From an uncultured bacterium (GTDB lineage Bacteria; Cyanobacteriota; Vampirovibrionia; Gastranaerophilales; Gastranaerophilaceae), in assembly GCA_902767275.1 (NCBI GenBank), contig CACXGY010000114.1, forward strand, positions 1-44,757: a DNA stretch of 44,757 bases. Reading direction: 5' to 3'. Below, piece after piece: positions 1-8,739 of the stretch. The notes beneath the pieces were generated by a model. It ran no database searches. It was given only the letters and a program-made list of their open reading frames with translations, and had not been told where the DNA came from. Positions within the stretch are counted from its first letter, which is position 1. Every line of letters begins with the position of its first letter. Position numbers and translations under genes: made by a program.

Positions 1-90
1 CCTTCCCTAACCCTTCCCTTGCTAAGGGCAGGGAATATACTCATATTGCTTTATTGCCTTATTGACTTTATTTATCGGCAACCCTTCCCT
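1..90. repeat. Edge intergenic repeat, about two partial units
   Basis: GC-rich blocks of the type CCTTCCCTAACCC occur at 1-20 and again near 80-94, around a small hairpin (CCCTTGCTAAGGG, about 17-29) and an AT-rich spacer. Read on the minus strand the spacer contains GTCAATAAGGCAATAA and the block ends in GGGTTGCC. A related arrangement lies on the plus strand at 44550-44642: GTCAATAA, then GGCAATAAG, then a CCCT/AGGGG hairpin, ending GGGTCGCC. The two look like members of one dispersed intergenic repeat family. The unit at the left edge is cut by the window. No coding potential was seen here. A small imperfect hairpin (TTCATT...AATGAA, 96-111) sits just downstream of cysE. Confidence 0.45.
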
Positions 91-124
91 AACCATTCAT
101 TTATCAATGAAAGGTATATTTTGT

Positions 125-772
125 TTAATTTTCTTGTTGATCAAGTTTGTTTTTGAGTTCTAATAATTCATATTTTAATTTATTTAATTCACAGGTAATA
201 GGATCAGGAATTCTGTTATGCATTAAAATCCCGTTATTATCAACAAATTTTTGTTTTACTATTCTGCCTGGAACCCCTACAACTGTCGAATGTTCAGGAA
301 CATCATCAACAACAACAGAACCAGCCCCGATTCTAACATTGTCTGATATAGTTATGTTTCCTAAAACTTTTGCTCCCGCTCCGATTATTACGTTATTTCC
401 GACCGTCGGGTGTCGTTTTCCGTGTTCTTTTCCCGTTCCTCCAAGCGTTACTTGTTGGTATATAATAACGTCATTGCCTATAATCGTCGTTTCTCCTATT
501 ACAACACCTTCCCCATGGTCTATAAAAAGTCGTTCCCCAATTTGTGCGGAAGGATGTATCTCTATCCCTGTTATAATTCTTGTTAAATATGAAATATATC
601 TCGGCAAAAAAGGAATGCCTATCGATTTTAGTTTATGTGCAATTCTATAAAACATTAGTGCTTGAAATCCGGGATAACAAAATATTACTTCAAAAATATT
701 GTTTGCTGCCGGATCGTTTTCATAAATAACTTTTATGTCGTCTTTTATTTTTCTTAAGGTTTTAAATAACAT
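125..772 (-). CDS. cysE: Serine O-acetyltransferase
   Basis: Transfers acetyl from acetyl-CoA to L-serine, giving O-acetylserine, the substrate of the cysteine synthase encoded just upstream. The 215-aa protein has a short helical N-terminal domain (about 1-65) and a left-handed beta-helix of hexapeptide repeats. Landmarks are [30 protein letters not shown] and [17 protein letters not shown], and the histidines match the catalytic loop of the family. It is shorter than E. coli CysE (273 aa), like many Gram-positive and cyanobacterial forms. Its ATG follows the cysK stop codon with no gap (TAGATG), so translation is probably coupled. The cytoplasm is the expected site. The family call is very secure. 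Confidence 0.95.
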   Translation of the reverse strand: MLFKTLRKIKDDIKVIYENDPAANNIFEVIFCYPGFQALMFYRIAHKLKSIGIPFLPRYISYLTRIITGIEIHPSAQIGERLFIDHGEGVVIGETTIIGNDVIIYQQVTLGGTGKEHGKRHPTVGNNVIIGAGAKVLGNITISDNVRIGAGSVVVDDVPEHSTVVGVPGRIVKQKFVDNNGILMHNRIPDPITCELNKLKYELLELKNKLDQQEN

Positions 773-1663
773 CTATTCAAATAACTCCGTTGATAAATAT
801 CGTTCTCCAAAATCACATATAATTGTAACTATTTTTTTGTCAGGGAATTTCTCTGATAAGAATTTTGCGGCAGCAACGTTTGCTCCTGATGAAATCCCGC
901 AAAGTATACCATATTTTCTTGCCAATTCTCTTGCTGTTTTTATTGCTAAATCCCCTTCAATATCTATAATCCCGTCTAATTTTCCTGATTTGTATATATC
1001 AGTTACAAAATTTGCACCAATCCCTTGTATTTTATGAGGACCTGCTTGCCCGTCGGTTAATAAAGGACTCTCTTTTGGCTCTACCCCGTATACTTTTACA
1101 TCCGGTTTAATTTTATTAAATCCGTTTTTTACCCCGATTGCGGTTCCCCCTGTTCCTATTCCGGCTACAAAGATATCAATTTCTCCGTTTGTATCTTTAA
1201 ATATCTCTTTTGCTGTACCGATTTCGTGTGCTGCCGGATTGGCAGGATTTGAGAATTGCATCGGTATAAAACTGTTTGGATACTCCTTCGCTAATTCATT
1301 TGCTTTGTCAACTGCACCCTGCATTCCTTTTTCTTTCGGTGTTAATACTAACTCCGCTCCATACGCTCTTATGACTTTTTTTCTTTCTTCTGACATATTC
1401 TCCGGCATTACTATTTTTAATTTTAATCCGAGAACTGCACAACACATAGCAAGTCCTATTCCTGTATTTCCGCTAGTCGGCTCAATTATAACGGTTTTGT
1501 TATCAATTTTGCCATCCTTTATTGCACTATCTATCATTGCGAAACTCGCTCTGTCTTTTACAGAATTTGACGGATTGTAAAATTCCAGTTTCAAAAAAAT
1601 ATTTTCATTATATTTAACTAAGGGTGTATTCCCTATTAAATCAAGTACGCTATTGTATATCAT
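773..1663 (-). CDS. cysK: Cysteine synthase (O-acetylserine sulfhydrylase)
   Basis: PLP enzyme that makes cysteine from O-acetylserine and sulfide. The 296-aa protein shows the family marks in order: the PLP lysine in NPSNSVKDRASF (about residue 37), the substrate loop EPTSGNTGIGLA (about 61-72), the phosphate-binding GIGTGGTAIGV (about 170-180) and GISSGANVAAAKF near the C-terminus. It is first in a two-gene operon with cysE and preceded by a strong ribosome site (AGGGGG about 4 nt before the ATG). cysK and cysM paralogues are hard to separate by eye. Pairing with cysE favours the O-acetylserine pathway. The 162-nt divergent region to the MFS gene has a short ACTC-TTTT-GAGT palindrome (1678-1689) of unknown meaning. 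Confidence 0.94.
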   Translation of the reverse strand: MIYNSVLDLIGNTPLVKYNENIFLKLEFYNPSNSVKDRASFAMIDSAIKDGKIDNKTVIIEPTSGNTGIGLAMCCAVLGLKLKIVMPENMSEERKKVIRAYGAELVLTPKEKGMQGAVDKANELAKEYPNSFIPMQFSNPANPAAHEIGTAKEIFKDTNGEIDIFVAGIGTGGTAIGVKNGFNKIKPDVKVYGVEPKESPLLTDGQAGPHKIQGIGANFVTDIYKSGKLDGIIDIEGDLAIKTARELARKYGILCGISSGANVAAAKFLSEKFPDKKIVTIICDFGERYLSTELFE

Positions 1664-1825
1664 AATGCCCCCTGTTTACTCTTTTGAGTATTGTTATTTT
1701 AAGTTTAAATATTGGAACTGATATCCCCTAACAGAGTATAATATCCATAATTTTATTATATCAAAAATATAAGCCGGATTATTTATTATTTGAAATAAAT
1801 TATTGAAGGAGTAAAATTAAAAATT

Positions 1826-3151
1826 ATGAAAAAGATTCCATTAGCAGAAATATTATTAGTAGTCTTGGGCTCAATATTATATTTTATGGCAAACTTGCAG
1901 AGAGTTGCCGTTCCCGGTGCAATGTTTGATGTATTACAGAACGATTTAAAAACTACTGCACAGTGTATTACTGCACTCGGTGCGGTATTTATGTATGTAT
2001 ATGCTATCGGACAACTTGTGATAGGTGTTTTAATTGCACGTTTCGGTGGGTTTAGAGTTGTTACGATTGGTTCGTTATTGTTTTTTATCGGTAGTCTTTT
2101 ATTCCCGTTTGCTCAAACTCTACCATTATTATATATTAGCAGGTTTTTAATCGGTTTGGGTTCTGCTACCTTTTATTTAGGGATGATTAACGAAACAAGA
2201 AGGCTCGTTTCTAAGAAAAATTTTGGTGTTGTTCTGTCATTAATCCTATTTGTAGGTTATTTGGGCGGAATTATTGCAAATGCACCTCTCGTTGTTTGTA
2301 TTCATAATATGGGGTGGAGAGAAACCTTTTTTATCACAGCAATTATAACAACTGCTCTTGCCCTTTTATTTATATTAATTGATAGAACAGTAAAACACGT
2401 ACCGATTGATAAATCGGTTCACATGGATTTTGAATTGTTTAGATTGACGTTTAATAATAAGAAAAATATTGATTTATACTCGTTTGCTTGTATAAATTAT
2501 GGGTTATATTATGTGGTTCAAACCGTTATAGGGAAAAAGTTTTTGGAAGATTTTTGCCTTATGGGTGTTATGAGAGCGGCAACGATTCTTTCTGTTATGG
2601 GTGCATTATACGCTGTTGCAGGTTCTGTTCTTGCTTTTTTAAGTAAAGCATTCTTGAATAGAAGGACAATTTTTCTTAGAATATCAAGCATAAATACACT
2701 CTTGGTTTTTGGCATAATACTGGCTTGTATATGTTTTGAAATACGAACTCCTATTATAGGGTTTTTATTCTGTACAATAGCATTCGGAGCGAGTCTTTCC
2801 CCTTTATTAGTGCCTCTTTTGCACGATTATAACGGTGCAAGAGTTGCAAATACCTCGATTAGTGTTATGACCTGCGGGTTTTATCTTGTAGTTGCAATAC
2901 TGGGGAATATTATTGGTTGGTGTTTAGATACTTTTTGTCCGATTTCTCATAATATGGCATATATGGCTATCTTTGGATTGGCTTTTGTTCTTTCGATAAT
3001 ATCTTTTGTTAATGTGTTTAAAATATCTGAAAGTAAGAAAACCCTCAGATTGATAGAGCATATTAATTATATAAGAGAACATGAAAACGAATCAAAAGAT
3101 GAAGAACATTGGCACGATGAGTATGAACATGATTTGTATAATAATATTTGA
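1826..3151 (+). CDS. MFS transporter
   Basis: A 441-aa integral membrane protein with about twelve hydrophobic segments and a major facilitator motif A-like loop after the second segment (GVLIARFGGFRVV, about 73-85). A second family feature is RFLIGLGSATFYLG near segment 4. Substrate cannot be read from sequence; nitrate/nitrite, sugar-phosphate or organic-acid carriers are all possible. The C-terminal cytoplasmic tail (about 415-441) is rich in His, Asp and Glu (EDEEH-like runs, HWHDEYEH), which is unusual and could bind metal. An AAGGAG sits about 14 nt before the ATG, a longer spacing than usual, but no better start is available. It stands alone, divergent from cysK. Confidence 0.85.
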   Translation: MKKIPLAEILLVVLGSILYFMANLQRVAVPGAMFDVLQNDLKTTAQCITALGAVFMYVYAIGQLVIGVLIARFGGFRVVTIGSLLFFIGSLLFPFAQTLPLLYISRFLIGLGSATFYLGMINETRRLVSKKNFGVVLSLILFVGYLGGIIANAPLVVCIHNMGWRETFFITAIITTALALLFILIDRTVKHVPIDKSVHMDFELFRLTFNNKKNIDLYSFACINYGLYYVVQTVIGKKFLEDFCLMGVMRAATILSVMGALYAVAGSVLAFLSKAFLNRRTIFLRISSINTLLVFGIILACICFEIRTPIIGFLFCTIAFGASLSPLLVPLLHDYNGARVANTSISVMTCGFYLVVAILGNIIGWCLDTFCPISHNMAYMAIFGLAFVLSIISFVNVFKISESKKTLRLIEHINYIREHENESKDEEHWHDEYEHDLYNNI

Positions 3152-3213
3152 TGTTTTTAGTTGGGGTAAGAATACACTGTGTAAATTTTAACATCAGTTT
3201 TACCAATGAAAAA

Positions 3214-3285
3214 TAGGCCCGGTGGGATTCGAACCCACGACCAAAAGATTAAGAGTCTTCTGCGCTACCACTGCGCCACGAGCCT
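3214..3285 (-). tRNA. tRNA-Lys (anticodon CUU)
   Basis: The reverse complement folds as a complete tRNA. The acceptor stem AGGCTCG pairs with CGGGCCT (one G-U). The D stem is GCGC/GCGC around AGTGGTA. The anticodon stem GAAGA/TCTTT holds the loop CTCTTAA, giving anticodon CTT. The T arm is GTGGG-TTCGAAT-CCCAC. The discriminator base is A and CCA is not encoded. A TATAAT (minus strand, 3300-3295) ends 9 nt upstream of the mature 5' end. The gene abuts a tandem duplication that repeats its first 11 nt plus flanking bases. Confidence 0.95.
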
Positions 3286-3504
3286 ACGGTTTTTATTATA
3301 TTCAATTGTCAGGGTGGCGGTGGTAGCGTGCGCTACCTTCCTCTCGAAAAACAATACTTAATTGTTTTTCTCGGCAGAGTGCCACGAGCCTACGGTTTTT
3401 ATTATATTCAATTGTCAGTGTGGCGGTGGTAGCGTGCGCTACCTTCCTCTCGAAAAACAATACTTAATTGTTTTTCTCGGCAGAGTGCCACGAGCCTACG
3501 GTTT
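3275..3504. repeat. 106-bp tandem repeat carrying the tRNA-Lys 5' end
   Basis: Two copies of a 106-bp unit lie head to tail (3275-3380 and 3381-3486), followed by a partial third (3487-3504). They differ by a single base (CAGGGTGG versus CAGTGTGG). Each unit begins with GCCACGAGCCTACGG, the 5' end of the tRNA-Lys gene read on the plus strand, so three copies of the tRNA start exist and only the first belongs to a full tRNA. The rest of each unit holds a TATAAT on the minus strand, a D-arm-like inverted pair GGTAGCG-TG-CGCTACC, and a perfect 10-bp hairpin GAAAAACAAT-ACTTA-ATTGTTTTTC. No protein is encoded. Confidence 0.93.
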
Positions 3505-3640
3505 ATAAATTAGGGTTGTATAACCCTTACCAAGTCAAGTCTATCACGCACATATATGAGTGTCAATAAATTATGTATATTCCGCTCAAAAAATAACAAC
3601 ACTTAAAGTGTTGTTTAGAGGAGAGAGAATACGTTATTGA
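3505..3640. other. Non-coding remainder of the tRNA/small-gene intergenic region
   Basis: Together with the tandem repeat this makes a gene-free stretch of about 355 nt (3286-3640). It contains a short GGGTT-GTAT-AACCC palindrome (about 3512-3525) and, on the minus strand, a TTGACT that could be a -35 element of the original tRNA-Lys promoter. No well-spaced -10 hexamer accompanies it. The stretch ends in the terminator of the next minus-strand gene. No open frame of interest was seen. Confidence 0.5.
3586..3616 (-). terminator. Rho-independent terminator of the small membrane protein gene
   Basis: On the minus strand AACAACAC-TTTAA-GTGTTGTT is followed by ATTTTTTG. This is an 8-bp stem with a T-rich tail, about 25 nt after the stop codon of the 76-aa gene. 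Confidence 0.75.
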
Positions 3641-3871
3641 TTATACTTTTAAATCTAAATGGGCAGGCTGTTTACCTCTTGTCGCCATTATTAAACTAAA
3701 AATACCCAATGTTGCCATACTGACAATATATGATAATTGCATCATATTCTTGCCATAATTTGGTTCAATGGCATGGTTGATTTCTTTTGTTTTAAGTGCT
3801 TTATATTTCCCACAGGAAGTATTTTGAGCACTGTTTGAATAACCTATTGGTGAAAATGCTGAAACTTTCAC
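3641..3871 (-). CDS. Small single-pass membrane protein, unknown
   Basis: A 76-aa protein of no recognised family. The N-terminal half is polar, with two cysteine-free stretches around NTSCGKY. A single hydrophobic segment (about residues 45-63, LSYIVSMATLGIFSLIMA) is followed by a basic tail, RGKQ. No cleavable signal peptide is evident, so a membrane-anchored protein is the best description. An AAAGGAAT ribosome site lies about 8 nt before the ATG, and a good terminator follows, which together support a real monocistronic gene. It may be lineage-specific. It is divergent from the radical SAM operon. Confidence 0.6.
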   Translation of the reverse strand: MKVSAFSPIGYSNSAQNTSCGKYKALKTKEINHAIEPNYGKNMMQLSYIVSMATLGIFSLIMATRGKQPAHLDLKV

Positions 3872-3982
3872 AATAAATTCCTTTCAATCTACAACAACAT
3901 GTTTATTATAATCTATTTTGTTTTAAAATTCAAGTGTTTTTGTTAAAAATTTATTCTTTTTTGACGAAATTTGACTTAAAAA

Positions 3983-4006
3983 AGCATTTGTAAATAAACA
4001 AACGCT
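3983..4006. promoter_or_regulatory. Imperfect inverted repeat in a divergent intergenic region
   Basis: AGCATTTGT and ACAAACGCT pair at 8 of 9 positions around a 6-nt AT loop, directly after a TTGACT (3971-3976) and before a TATAAA (4006-4011). The site lies in the 235-nt space between the divergent 76-aa gene and the radical SAM operon. It could be an operator or a weak hairpin; nothing else in this space was recognised. Confidence 0.3.
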
Positions 4007-4106
4007 ATAAATTTGAGAAAAAATTCAGATTGTTTCTTTGTAAATTTTTGGTAAATAATTGTACAAACCGTGTATTTATATTGTTTAATAATATAAGGAG
4101 GGTTTT

Positions 4107-4451
4107 ATGTCAGAAGATATTAATACTAAAGTTATAAACATGTTTAATAGACATAATAATGACTTACCTCAAACAACCGAAGAAAAGATTAAATACTTCG
4201 CAGGGTTTAATTATGTGAAGTTAAAACGTGATTCTAACGGCAAAAAGTTTATTGAATCAAACTTAATAGCCTATGCTAAAAAGTGTCACTATATCGTTAC
4301 GGTTATGAGAAATGTTGATGGGGAAACCTGTTTGTACAATTATGATATCAAAAGTTCTGATTTGCCTGCATTTATGAAGGCTCTTGAAAATCAAACCCTG
4401 AACGGTAAATTAATAGAAATAGAAAAATACATTCCGGAAGATTTAGCATAA
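4107..4451 (+). CDS. Unknown 114-aa protein, first gene of the radical SAM operon
   Basis: Not a family I recognise. The protein is soluble, mixed alpha/beta in appearance and mildly charged, with no signal peptide or membrane segment. It has a central KKCHYIVTVMRNVDGETCLY strand-like region (about 64-83) and a helical C-terminus. A full AAGGAGG ribosome site lies 6 nt before the ATG. The stop codon overlaps the start of the radical SAM gene (TAATG), so the two are almost certainly co-translated, which hints at a shared process. No metal-binding motif is visible. Confidence 0.8.
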   Translation: MSEDINTKVINMFNRHNNDLPQTTEEKIKYFAGFNYVKLKRDSNGKKFIESNLIAYAKKCHYIVTVMRNVDGETCLYNYDIKSSDLPAFMKALENQTLNGKLIEIEKYIPEDLA

Positions 4452-6991
4452 TGAATTGTTTTTTTAGAGAACAAAAAGAATCTCTGCATAACTGTACAAA
4501 ACCTTATCAATATGTCGGTGGAGAGTTTTTATCATATAATAAAGATTTTGACTCTGCTGATGTCAAAATGTTATTGGCGTTTCCTGATAAGTATGAAATC
4601 GGTATCAGTAATTTAGGGGTAAGGGTTTTATACGAACAGGTTAATAAGTGTGATAAATATATGGCAGACAGAGTTTATGCACCGGAACCTGATTTTAAAC
4701 CGACTCCTTTGTATGCTCTTGAGAGTAAAAAATATGCAAAAGAGTTTGATGTGATTGGTTTTTCTCTACAATGGGAATTGGCATACCCGACTGTTTTGAA
4801 AATGCTTGAGATGGCGGATATTCCTTACAAAAATTCCGAACGTAACGAATCTCATCCGATAATTATTGCAGGAGGACCTTGTACGTTTAATCCCCTTCCA
4901 ATGTCTGATTTTATTGATTGTTTTTTAATTGGAGATGGAGAAGATGCAATTATTGAAGTGTGTGACGTTCTTAATAAAACAAAGAATTTATCAAGAACTG
5001 AAAAAATAAAGGCTCTTTCAAAGTTACAGGGAGTATGGGCAAAAGGTTATAATACGACTGTCGTAAAACGTGTGGCTCAACTAAAAAAAGAAACAGCACC
5101 CGTTAGATATCCGATTCCTTTTTCCAGTTCTGTACAAGATAGAGCAGTTGTTGAAATAAGACGGGGTTGCGGCAGAATGTGTAGATTCTGTCAGCCCGGA
5201 CACGTTACTTTGCCAATTCGTGAACGTTCGGCTGAGGATATTATTGATATCGCTCAAAATCTTGTTAAAAACACAGGATATGACGAATATTCTCTATTAT
5301 CACTTTCGTCTAATGATTATTCTAATATTAATGAGGTTATTAAAGAATTATCCGTTGATTTTAATAAGAAAAAAATATCAGTTTCACTTCCGAGTCAGCG
5401 TATAGACGGATTTAATCTTGAACTGGCTAATCTGGTGCAAAGTGTTCGAAAGTCTACTATGACACTCGCTCCAGAAGCGGGCAGTCAAAGATTGAGAAAT
5501 GTTATAAAGAAGAATATATCTGAGGAACAAATTTTAAATGCGGCTTTAACTTTATATGAAAACGGTTGGTCAAGAATAAAATTTTACTTTATTGCAGGAT
5601 TACCTACTGAAACGTTTGAAGATATGGACGAGATGGCTAAACTCTTGAGTACTATTAAATATAGGGCAAAACTTCTAAAAAAAGAAAAAGGGTTAAAACA
5701 TAGTTTTGATATAACTTGTACGTTGTCTATTTTTGTTCCGAAACCTTTTACACCGTTTCAATGGTGTGGACAATCAGATTTAGACGAGGTTACCGAACAT
5801 ATAAAATATTTAAAATCAAAAACTGACCGTATAAAAGGTGTTAAAATTAACTATCATGAAAAATATGTTTCTCAAATCGAAGCGGTAATGACAAGAGGTA
5901 ACGATAGTTTATGCGAATACGTTGAAGCACTCTATAAAAAGGGGTGTTATCTTGATGCATGGGGTGAATATTTTGACAAAAATGTTTGGAGAGAAACTGC
6001 GGTAGAATGCGGTTTTTCTCTCGATGAACTTGCTAAACAATCATTCGGTTTGGATGAGAAACTCCCTTGGGATTTTATTGATATAGGTGTTGTTAAAGAT
6101 TGGTTAAAGAACGAGTACAAGCAAGCGTTCTGCCAACCCTCAGAATTGAATTTGCAGCCAACTTGTGAGAACAAATGTGTAAATTGCGGAGTTTGTCATA
6201 CATTAAAAGTTCGGAAAGTTCTGGCTAATAAATATACGGCAAGTCCTAATGCTCAAAATATTCATATCGAAAAGAAAGATCCTTCTGTATGTACGGTTGA
6301 TTGTAACAGGGTTCTTTATAAATATAGATTAAAAGTTTCTAAAAACGGGATTTTAAAATATTTTTCTCACTTAGATTGGCAAAATACTTTTCTAAAAGCC
6401 TTGACAAGAACAGATTTGAATATTGCATTTTCAATGGGGTATAATCCGACAATGAAGGTGTCAATGGGAGTCGCATTGCCTTTGTTTATCGAAAGTGACG
6501 GAGAATTTATTGATATTGAATTATTAGAAAACACCCCTATTGAAAAGATTAAATCTGAATTGGAGAGGGTTTTGCATAAAAATGCTAAAGTCCTTGACAT
6601 TCAAAAATTGGATAAGACAGCAAAATCTATTGATACAACCGTTTATTGGGCGGAGTATAAGATTGAATTGTCTGATTATGAACTTTACAAAAGAGAAAAG
6701 TTAAAGTATAATATAGAGGAAGTTTTTTCTTCTGATGAGATTTTAGTGAAGAAGAAAAACAAAAAAGGTTTAGAAAAAACAATAAACATTAAGAACTCAA
6801 TAAAATCATACAGGTTTGAGAACGATTGTTTATTCATAGTATTAAGAACCGGTCAGCAAAGCGATATTCCGACTGTTAGAATTGATGATTTTATGTCACT
6901 TATATCAAAAGATATAAATGAGAATGGAAAATTGTTTATACCAAATATAACAAGAACTCGCTTTTTTGACGAACAAATGAGAGATTTATAG
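4451..6991 (+). CDS. Two-domain radical SAM protein (TIGR03960 plus DUF2344/TIGR03936)
   Basis: An 846-aa protein with three parts. The N-terminal region (about 1-215) resembles a B12-binding-type domain (PDKYEIGISNLGVRVLYEQV, GGPCTFNPLPMSDF). A radical SAM core carries the 4Fe-4S motif CGRMCRFC (Cys240, 244 and 247). A C-terminal DUF2344 domain starts near residue 622 (LKYFSHLDWQN, MGYNPTMKVSMG). Between the last two lies a cysteine cluster CENKCVNCGVC (572-582) that could hold another metal site. In many bacteria the two halves are fused or adjacent and sit beside RNase E/G, as here. The substrate is not known to me; tRNA or rRNA modification is a guess from context. The TAATG overlap with the preceding gene and the 23-nt gap to the RNase gene indicate one operon. 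Confidence 0.9.
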   Translation: MNCFFREQKESLHNCTKPYQYVGGEFLSYNKDFDSADVKMLLAFPDKYEIGISNLGVRVLYEQVNKCDKYMADRVYAPEPDFKPTPLYALESKKYAKEFDVIGFSLQWELAYPTVLKMLEMADIPYKNSERNESHPIIIAGGPCTFNPLPMSDFIDCFLIGDGEDAIIEVCDVLNKTKNLSRTEKIKALSKLQGVWAKGYNTTVVKRVAQLKKETAPVRYPIPFSSSVQDRAVVEIRRGCGRMCRFCQPGHVTLPIRERSAEDIIDIAQNLVKNTGYDEYSLLSLSSNDYSNINEVIKELSVDFNKKKISVSLPSQRIDGFNLELANLVQSVRKSTMTLAPEAGSQRLRNVIKKNISEEQILNAALTLYENGWSRIKFYFIAGLPTETFEDMDEMAKLLSTIKYRAKLLKKEKGLKHSFDITCTLSIFVPKPFTPFQWCGQSDLDEVTEHIKYLKSKTDRIKGVKINYHEKYVSQIEAVMTRGNDSLCEYVEALYKKGCYLDAWGEYFDKNVWRETAVECGFSLDELAKQSFGLDEKLPWDFIDIGVVKDWLKNEYKQAFCQPSELNLQPTCENKCVNCGVCHTLKVRKVLANKYTASPNAQNIHIEKKDPSVCTVDCNRVLYKYRLKVSKNGILKYFSHLDWQNTFLKALTRTDLNIAFSMGYNPTMKVSMGVALPLFIESDGEFIDIELLENTPIEKIKSELERVLHKNAKVLDIQKLDKTAKSIDTTVYWAEYKIELSDYELYKREKLKYNIEEVFSSDEILVKKKNKKGLEKTINIKNSIKSYRFENDCLFIVLRTGQQSDIPTVRIDDFMSLISKDINENGKLFIPNITRTRFFDEQMRDL

Positions 6992-7014
6992 CACAGTATA
7001 AAGGATTTAAAACG

Positions 7015-8739
7015 ATGAAAAACACAGAATCGGGACAGAAGATAGTTATTGCTGAGCGTGATAATATTGCCGCAGTTATTGAAAATGGTAAAGTATCAGA
7101 ATTTTTTATCAATCGTGGAGAAATATTACTAGGCGATGTTTACCTTGCTCAGGTTGAAAATGTACTCCCAAGCATAGATGCCGCATTTGTTAATGTTGGC
7201 TCTGACAAAATGGGATTTTTACACGCTCAAGATGTTATGAAAAAAGGAGCATTACAAGATAAATTGGCTCCGAAAGAGAAGTTAGTCGTTCAGGTTGTTA
7301 AAGAACCTACCGGACACAAAGGTCCTCGTGTTACGACAGAAATTAGTCTGCCCGGCAGATTTTTAGTATTGATGCCTAATGAAGCAGGTATAAATGTAAG
7401 CAGAAAAATTTCAACAGTAAAAGAACGTGCAAGACTAAAATCAATAGTTAGTCTTTTAAAACCTGTTGGAGTGGGTGTTATTATCAGAACAGAAGCAGAA
7501 AACCAATCTGAGGCTGATATTCAGGAAGATTTGGAAATATTGCTTGAAAAATGGAACAATATTGTTACATCTGCTGAAACAGTTACCGCTCCGGCTTTGT
7601 TATACCGTGATCAAGATTTGTTGTACAGGGTTATAAGAGAAGCATGTACGGAAGATACTCAAGAAATTATTGTAGATACGGCTTTCGCAATGAACAGACT
7701 TCAAACATTGCTTCAAACATGGCATATGAACAGAGATATTAAAATAACATTGTTTAAAGGCTCAGAACCTTTGTTGGTTGCGATGGATATCCATAAAGAA
7801 ATTAAAGCCGCATTGCAGACTAAAGTCAATATGCCGTCCGGCGGTTATTTGTATATCCAAACAACTGAGGCTTTAACTGTTATTGATGTAAATAGCGGTA
7901 AATTCGTAAGTTCTGCAACTCAAGATGAAACTATTTTAAAGACAAATATAGAAGCGGTTCATGAAATCGCTCGTCAATTACGACTTAGAAATATCGGCGG
8001 TATGGTTATTGTTGACTTTATTGATATGACTTCTAGAGTTGATAAATTGGCTATGATGGAAGAACTCGAACTCGCTCTTGAACCTGATAAGGCAAAACCT
8101 CAAGTCGGACAATTATCTGATCTTGGTTTGGTTGAGTTGACAAGACACAGACAGGGACAAGCCTTAGCGGAAGTATTTGCGAAGAAGTGTCCTCACTGTC
8201 AAGGTAACGGATATATAATGGAGGATATTAAATACGCATCTCCTACGGCAGAAGGGGAATATCGTGCTAAAGCCGCTAAGATGAAGTTACCTTTAAGTGG
8301 TTTTAAAAAGAATAATAATCAAAAATTTAATAATAAAAATTCAAGAGGTAATGCTGAGCAAACTAAACCTGAAGAACAGTTTGAACAACAAGATATTGAA
8401 GTAAGTGTAAGTGTTGAAAACCCTTCATCTGTTGTTCAAGAAGAAACGGAAATTCTTGAAAAAAATAAACGTAATTCAAAATCAAATAAACGTACAAAAT
8501 TTAATAAAGATAAAGTAAAAGAAATTATTAAAAACGAAGAAGTAGTCGAAACGTCTGAAAATATTCTTCCTCAAGGTGCTGAAATAGAGTTGGATATTGA
8601 AGAAAAACCTGCAAAAGAAAAAGATGCAGATAATTCTGAAACTGAAGAAAAATCTGAAGCACCAAAAAAAGGACGCAGACCTAACAGAGGACAGGGTAAG
8701 ACAAGAAAAACTACAAAAACTACAAAAAAGGCAAAATAA
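7015..8739 (+). CDS. rng: Ribonuclease E/G family endoribonuclease
   Basis: A 574-aa single-strand-specific endoribonuclease acting in mRNA decay and rRNA/tRNA maturation. The N-terminal S1-type RNA-binding region (about 35-110) includes GDVYLAQVENVLPSIDAAFV. The catalytic DNase I-like region carries the metal-binding aspartates in TVIDVNSGKFV and IVDFIDM. The zinc-link motif CPHCQGNGY (about 395-403) mediates dimerisation in the family. After residue 415 comes a low-complexity tail of about 160 residues rich in Lys, Glu and Asn, ending in an Arg/Lys-rich segment. It is longer than RNase G but far shorter than E. coli RNase E, closer to cyanobacterial RNase E. The tail may bind RNA or degradosome partners (inference). 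Confidence 0.95.
   Translation: MKNTESGQKIVIAERDNIAAVIENGKVSEFFINRGEILLGDVYLAQVENVLPSIDAAFVNVGSDKMGFLHAQDVMKKGALQDKLAPKEKLVVQVVKEPTGHKGPRVTTEISLPGRFLVLMPNEAGINVSRKISTVKERARLKSIVSLLKPVGVGVIIRTEAENQSEADIQEDLEILLEKWNNIVTSAETVTAPALLYRDQDLLYRVIREACTEDTQEIIVDTAFAMNRLQTLLQTWHMNRDIKITLFKGSEPLLVAMDIHKEIKAALQTKVNMPSGGYLYIQTTEALTVIDVNSGKFVSSATQDETILKTNIEAVHEIARQLRLRNIGGMVIVDFIDMTSRVDKLAMMEELELALEPDKAKPQVGQLSDLGLVELTRHRQGQALAEVFAKKCPHCQGNGYIMEDIKYASPTAEGEYRAKAAKMKLPLSGFKKNNNQKFNNKNSRGNAEQTKPEEQFEQQDIEVSVSVENPSSVVQEETEILEKNKRNSKSNKRTKFNKDKVKEIIKNEEVVETSENILPQGAEIELDIEEKPAKEKDADNSETEEKSEAPKKGRRPNRGQGKTRKTTKTTKKAK

Noticed and set aside
147..650. Long plus-strand frames opposite cysE, hydrogenase, efflux and other genes
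   Set aside because: They mirror strongly supported minus-strand genes, have no ribosome sites and give low-complexity or improbable proteins.
1664..1825. SAM or other sulfur-related riboswitch upstream of cysK
   Set aside because: Only a 4-bp palindrome and an AT-rich leader are present; no conserved riboswitch core was recognised.
3275..3504. CRISPR array
   Set aside because: Only two full units of 106 bp without variable spacers, and no cas genes; it is a plain tandem duplication.
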